The position numbers were made by a program, and so were the translations under genes. From Rhizobacter sp. (GTDB lineage Bacteria > Pseudomonadota > Gammaproteobacteria > Burkholderiales > Burkholderiaceae_C): DNA of 64,000 bases. Under the pieces are notes generated by a model. It saw only the letters and a program-made list of their open reading frames with translations. It did no database searches and was not told where the DNA came from. The stretch spans positions 16,134 through 80,133 of the forward strand of contig JANXWV010000055.1 of assembly GCA_025350965.1 (NCBI GenBank), written 5' to 3'. Shown here one piece after another: positions 60,177 to 64,000 of this stretch. Numbering within the stretch: position 1 is the first letter of the stretch; each line of letters begins with the position of its first letter.

Positions 60177-60205
60177 CCCCACGCACCCCCGTGGGGTTTG
60201 TTTTT
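60177..60205 (+). terminator. Terminator-like hairpin between gshA and kup
   Basis: CCCCACG (60177-60183), loop CACCCC, CGTGGGG (60190-60196), then TTTGTTTTT (60197-60205): an intrinsic terminator 30 bases after gshA. Its T-tract abuts the GTG used as start of the first kup gene, and its 3' arm GTGGGG could serve as that gene's Shine-Dalgarno. Confidence 0.8.
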
Positions 60206-62080
60206 GTGAGCAGTAAATCCGGCCCATCCAAGCTTCGTGCCCTGACCCTGGGCGCGCTCGGCGTGGTCTACGGCGACATCGGCACGAGCCCGCTCTACGC
60301 CCTGCGCGAAGTGTTCGCGACCAAGCACGCCGCGCTCACGCCGCCCGACATCCTGGGCGTGCTCTCGCTGGTGTTCTGGACGCTCACGATCATCGTCACG
60401 CTCAAGTACGTGACGCTGATCCTGCGCGCCAACAACAACGGCGAAGGCGGCACGATGGCGCTCATGGCCTTGTCGTCGCAGGCCACGCTCGAGCGGCCGC
60501 GGCTGCGCTTCGCGCTCATCGTGATGGGCATCATGGGCGCGGCACTTTTCTATGGCGACGGCGTCATCACGCCGGCGATCTCGGTGCTGTCGGCGGTCGA
60601 GGGGCTGGAGCTCGCCACACCGGCGTTCAAGCCCTACGTCGTGCCGATCACGCTGGCCGTGCTGTTCGGGCTCTACGCGATCCAGAAGCACGGCACCGGT
60701 GTGATGGGCCGCTGGTTCGGGCCGATCACGCTGGTGTGGTTCCTCGTGATCGCGTTCTGGGGCGTGGTGTGGATCGTGCGCGCGCCGATGGTCCTGCAGG
60801 CGCTGAACCCATGGCATGCGCTGCGCTTCGGCATCGAGCACGGTCACGTGACGCTGCTCGTGCTCGGCGCGGTCTTCCTGTCCGTCACCGGTGCCGAGGC
60901 GCTCTACGCCGACATGGGGCACTTCGGGCCGAAGCCGATCCGTCTCGCGTGGTTCGCGCTTGTGTTCCCGGCGCTGGTGCTGAACTACTTCGGCCAGGGC
61001 GCGTTGATGTTGCTGGAGCCGGCCAAGGCCGACAACCCGTTCTTCAACATGGTGCCGTCGTGGTTCCTGATTCCGATGGTGGTGCTCGCGACCATCGCCA
61101 CGGTGATCGCGTCGCAGGCCACGATCTCGGGCACGTTCTCGGTCACGAAGCAGGCCATTCAGCTGGGCTACCTGCCGCGCTTGCGCATGCTGCACACCTC
61201 CGTCAAGGAGACCGGGCAAATCTACATCCCGGCCGTCAACTGGCTGCAGTTCGCTGCCATCGTGGCGGCGGTGCTGATGTTCGGCTCGTCCACGGCGCTG
61301 GCCACCGCCTACGGCATTGCCGTGACGGCCACGATGGTGCTGACCACGGTGATGACCTTCTTCGTGATCCGCTACCGCTGGAATTACCCGTGGTGGCTGT
61401 GCTTCGGCGCGACCGGCTTCTTCCTGATGATCGAGCTCGTATTCTTCTCGTCGAACATCCTGAAGGTGTTCTCAGGCGGCTGGTTCACGCTGCTCATCGC
61501 AGCCGCGATCTTCACGCTGATGATGACCTGGGCACGCGGCCGGCAGTTGCTGTCGGCGAGCCTGCGCGCCGACGCGATCGAGTTGAAGCCATTCCTGAAG
61601 AGCGTGCTTGCCGACCCGCCGATGCGAGCCCCCGGCACGGCTGTGTTCATGAACGCCGAAGCCGACCTCACCCCCACTGCCCTGCTTCACAACCTCAAGC
61701 ACAACAACGTGTTGCACGAGACCAACCTGTTTGTCACCGTGAACACGCGTGACGTGCCCTGGGTGCCGTTCGCGCAGCGCGCCCACGCCGAGCCGCTGTG
61801 CAAGGGCTGCTGGGCGGTGCAGCTGAACTTCGGCTTCAAGAACGACCCAGACGTTCCCGAGGCGCTGGAGTTGCTGCAGGGCCAGGGCATCGTGCTCGAC
61901 GCCATGACCACGTCCTACTTCCTGTCGCGCGCGACCATCGTCCCGACACTGGGCGGTGGCATGGCACCCTGGCGCGAGAAGCTCTACGCGAGCCTGCACC
62001 GCAACGCGTCGTCCGCGGCCGACTTCCTCGGCCTGCCCGCGAACCGCGTGGTCGAGCTCGGCACCAAAGTGCAAATCTGA
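60206..62080 (+). CDS. kup: Potassium transporter Kup (first copy)
   Basis: A 624-residue Kup/HAK/KT potassium-proton symporter with about twelve membrane helices and a cytosolic tail. It begins [29 protein letters not shown], the family hallmark, and has [56 protein letters not shown] and [13 protein letters not shown] 60206 gives the usual short N-terminus (VSSKSGPSK); a GTG at 60167 would place the start inside the gshA terminator and add 13 atypical residues. A second kup gene starts one base after the stop. Confidence 0.95.
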   Translation: MSSKSGPSKLRALTLGALGVVYGDIGTSPLYALREVFATKHAALTPPDILGVLSLVFWTLTIIVTLKYVTLILRANNNGEGGTMALMALSSQATLERPRLRFALIVMGIMGAALFYGDGVITPAISVLSAVEGLELATPAFKPYVVPITLAVLFGLYAIQKHGTGVMGRWFGPITLVWFLVIAFWGVVWIVRAPMVLQALNPWHALRFGIEHGHVTLLVLGAVFLSVTGAEALYADMGHFGPKPIRLAWFALVFPALVLNYFGQGALMLLEPAKADNPFFNMVPSWFLIPMVVLATIATVIASQATISGTFSVTKQAIQLGYLPRLRMLHTSVKETGQIYIPAVNWLQFAAIVAAVLMFGSSTALATAYGIAVTATMVLTTVMTFFVIRYRWNYPWWLCFGATGFFLMIELVFFSSNILKVFSGGWFTLLIAAAIFTLMMTWARGRQLLSASLRADAIELKPFLKSVLADPPMRAPGTAVFMNAEADLTPTALLHNLKHNNVLHETNLFVTVNTRDVPWVPFAQRAHAEPLCKGCWAVQLNFGFKNDPDVPEALELLQGQGIVLDAMTTSYFLSRATIVPTLGGGMAPWREKLYASLHRNASSAADFLGLPANRVVELGTKVQI

Positions 62081-62081
62081 C

Positions 62082-63965
62082 TTGTCCACCTCTTCTTCCT
62101 CTTCCCCTCGTTCCGGCCTGGCCGGCCTGACCCTCGGGGCCATCGGCGTCGTCTATGGCGACATCGGCACCAGCCCGTTGTATGCACTCAAGGAAGTGTT
62201 CGCGCACGGCCATGTGGCGCTCAATGCCGCGAACATCTACGGCGTGCTCTCGCTGGTGTTCTGGACCCTCACGGTGGTCGTCTCGGTCAAGTACGTGGCA
62301 CTCATCCTGCGGGCCGACAACAACGGCGAAGGCGGGCTGATTGCGATGCTGGCCCTGGCTTCGCAGGCAGTGAAGCACCGGCCGGTCCTGCGCCGAAGGC
62401 TGCTCTTGCTCGGCATCTTCGGCACCGCCATCTTCTTCGGCGATGGCGTGATCACACCGGCCATCACCGTGCTCGGCGCCATCGAAGGGCTGGAGGTCGC
62501 GGCCCCGGGGATGCACCGCTACGTCGTGCCGGTGACGCTGGTGGTGCTGACCGCGCTGTTCATGTTGCAGCGGCAAGGCACGGCCAGCATCGGCAAGTAC
62601 TTCGGGCCGGTGATGGTGCTGTGGTTCGCGGTGCTCGCGGTGCTCGGGCTGCAACACATCATCGCCAACCCGGCCATCCTGTGGGCGCTGAGCCCGCACC
62701 ACGCGCTTCTCTTCCTCGTGCTCAACCCGTTCGTGGCGTTCATCGCGCTGGGCTCGGTGGTGCTGTGTGTCACCGGCGCGGAAGCGCTGTACGCCGACAT
62801 GGGCCACTTCGGCAAACGGCCGATCCGTGTGGCCTGGTTCAGCCTGGCAATGCCGGCGCTGGTGCTCAACTACTTCGGGCAGGGCGCGATGCTGCTCGAA
62901 GACCCGGGCAAGGTCGGCAACCCGTTCTTCGAGATGGCGCCAGCCTGGGCGCTGTACCCGCTCATCGGCCTGGCCACCTGCGCGGCGGTGATCGCGTCGC
63001 AGGCGCTGATCACGGCGGCGTTCTCGGTCACGAAGCAGGCGATCCAGCTCGGCTACCTGCCGCGCCTGCGCATCTTGCACACCTCGGTGCGCGAGGCCGG
63101 GCAGATCTACGTGCCGTTCGTGAACTGGGGGCTGTTCGTGTGCATCGTGCTGGCGGTGGGCCTGTTCGGCACCAGCAGCAAGCTCGCCGCGGCCTACGGC
63201 ATCGCGGTGACGATCGACATGCTCATCACGACCACCATGACGTTCTTCGTCATCCGCTACGGCTGGAAGTACCCGTGGTCACTCAGCTTCGCGGCGACCG
63301 GCTTCTTCTTCGTCGTCGACTTCGTCTACTTCTCGGCCAACGTGGTCAAGGTGTTCGAGGGCGGCTGGTTCCCGGTGGTCATCGGCGCGTTCATGTTCAT
63401 GCTGATGATGACCTGGAAGCAGGGCCGCCGCCTGATGACGACGCGGCTGCGCGAAGATGCCATCGACCTGCCAAGTTTCCTGGAGGCGGTGTTCGTGAGC
63501 CCACCCACGCGGGTGCAGGGCACGGCCGTGTTTCTGGTCGCAGACCAGGGCGTAACGCCGAACGCACTGCTGCACAACCTCAAGCACAACAAGGTGCTGC
63601 ACGCGACCAACCTGTTCGTGACCGTGATGCACCACGAGGTGCCCTGGGTGCGCTCCGACAAGCGCTGCGAACTGAAGCCGCTCGGGCACGACTGCTGGCA
63701 GGTGACGCTGAACTTCGGCTTCAAGAACGAACCTGATGTGCCCGAGGCACTGGCCATGCTGCGCAACCGCGGCTGTGCCATCGACGAGATGGACACGTCG
63801 TACTTCCTGTCGCGCGACATCGTCATCCCGACCATCGGCGGCGGCATGGCGGCGTGGCGCGAGAAGCTGTTCGCCAGCATGCACCGCAACGCCGCGGCAG
63901 CCGCAGACTTCCTGAGCCTGCCGACGAATCGGGTTGTCGAGCTGGGGTCGAAGGTCGAGATCTAG
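62082..63965 (+). CDS. kup: Potassium transporter Kup (second copy)
   Basis: A 627-residue Kup paralogue with the same layout: [96 protein letters not shown]. The C-terminal cytosolic domain ends [16 protein letters not shown], nearly the same as the first copy ([16 protein letters not shown]), so the pair arose by tandem duplication. The start is TTG at 62082, one base after the first copy's TGA, with no visible Shine-Dalgarno, so translation probably depends on coupling. The two copies may differ in affinity or pH range. Confidence 0.95.
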   Translation: MSTSSSSSPRSGLAGLTLGAIGVVYGDIGTSPLYALKEVFAHGHVALNAANIYGVLSLVFWTLTVVVSVKYVALILRADNNGEGGLIAMLALASQAVKHRPVLRRRLLLLGIFGTAIFFGDGVITPAITVLGAIEGLEVAAPGMHRYVVPVTLVVLTALFMLQRQGTASIGKYFGPVMVLWFAVLAVLGLQHIIANPAILWALSPHHALLFLVLNPFVAFIALGSVVLCVTGAEALYADMGHFGKRPIRVAWFSLAMPALVLNYFGQGAMLLEDPGKVGNPFFEMAPAWALYPLIGLATCAAVIASQALITAAFSVTKQAIQLGYLPRLRILHTSVREAGQIYVPFVNWGLFVCIVLAVGLFGTSSKLAAAYGIAVTIDMLITTTMTFFVIRYGWKYPWSLSFAATGFFFVVDFVYFSANVVKVFEGGWFPVVIGAFMFMLMMTWKQGRRLMTTRLREDAIDLPSFLEAVFVSPPTRVQGTAVFLVADQGVTPNALLHNLKHNKVLHATNLFVTVMHHEVPWVRSDKRCELKPLGHDCWQVTLNFGFKNEPDVPEALAMLRNRGCAIDEMDTSYFLSRDIVIPTIGGGMAAWREKLFASMHRNAAAAADFLSLPTNRVVELGSKVEI

Positions 63966-64000
63966 GAGCGGGACACCCGGCACCGGAGTACCGGCGCCAC

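Overview
The window is a very GC-rich chromosomal segment. Its gene content points to the betaproteobacterial order Burkholderiales, in the Rubrivivax/Leptothrix/Aquincola-like part of that group. The evidence is a DUF3567 protein, a PhaM-type granule protein, a TorF-like porin joined to glnK-amtB, the betaproteobacterial gshA type, and an SAH riboswitch on a split metH. This placement is an inference from gene content. I see no phage, insertion sequence, CRISPR array, rRNA or tRNA gene. The genes look like a core or near-core metabolic chromosome.

Layout. 1-11 kb: end of a small membrane protein, dadA, an aldo/keto reductase, a small monooxygenase, amn, an orphan histidine kinase with a periplasmic solute-binding sensor, a GT39-like membrane glycosyltransferase, and an EF-G paralogue lacking the catalytic His. 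11-18 kb: a coiled-coil membrane protein, purT, an XRE-like protein, an unusual regulatory/small-ORF locus (13.4-14.3 kb), a second aldo/keto reductase, a DUF2855 protein, an HDOD protein and MscS. 18-24 kb: an Lrp regulator divergent from hpd-phhA (phenylalanine/tyrosine catabolism), a lipase-like hydrolase, a conserved unknown, rpe, and apaG overlapping a Gcr-type membrane protein. 26-34 kb: mltA facing a 38-residue membrane protein, an ALDH-SDR-VOC cluster, and the overlapping glcDEF glycolate oxidase operon. 34-41 kb: phaM plus a FIST sensor gene, a trypsin-like protease with a small beta-sandwich partner, an FAH homologue-retropepsin-GumN operon, and a divergent DUF3108 gene. 41-50 kb: DUF3567, a double-AAA ATPase, a GGDEF/EAL protein followed by a decayed fragment of its own EAL domain, and metH as two genes with an SAH riboswitch between them. 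50-64 kb: an exported DUF1800/DUF1501 pair, comM, a sigma-54-type promoter ahead of porin-glnK-amtB, gshA, and two tandem kup potassium transporters.

The most interesting sequence-level observations are: the SAH riboswitch inside a split metH locus; an FAH-family protein that has lost its metal ligands; the EF-G paralogue with Ser in place of the switch II His; a duplicated EAL remnant; three intergenic minisatellites; a promoter/palindrome/double-hairpin leader ahead of tiny ORFs; and a recognisable sigma-54/NtrC architecture upstream of the ammonium operon. All family assignments rest on reading the translated sequences, and no database search was run.
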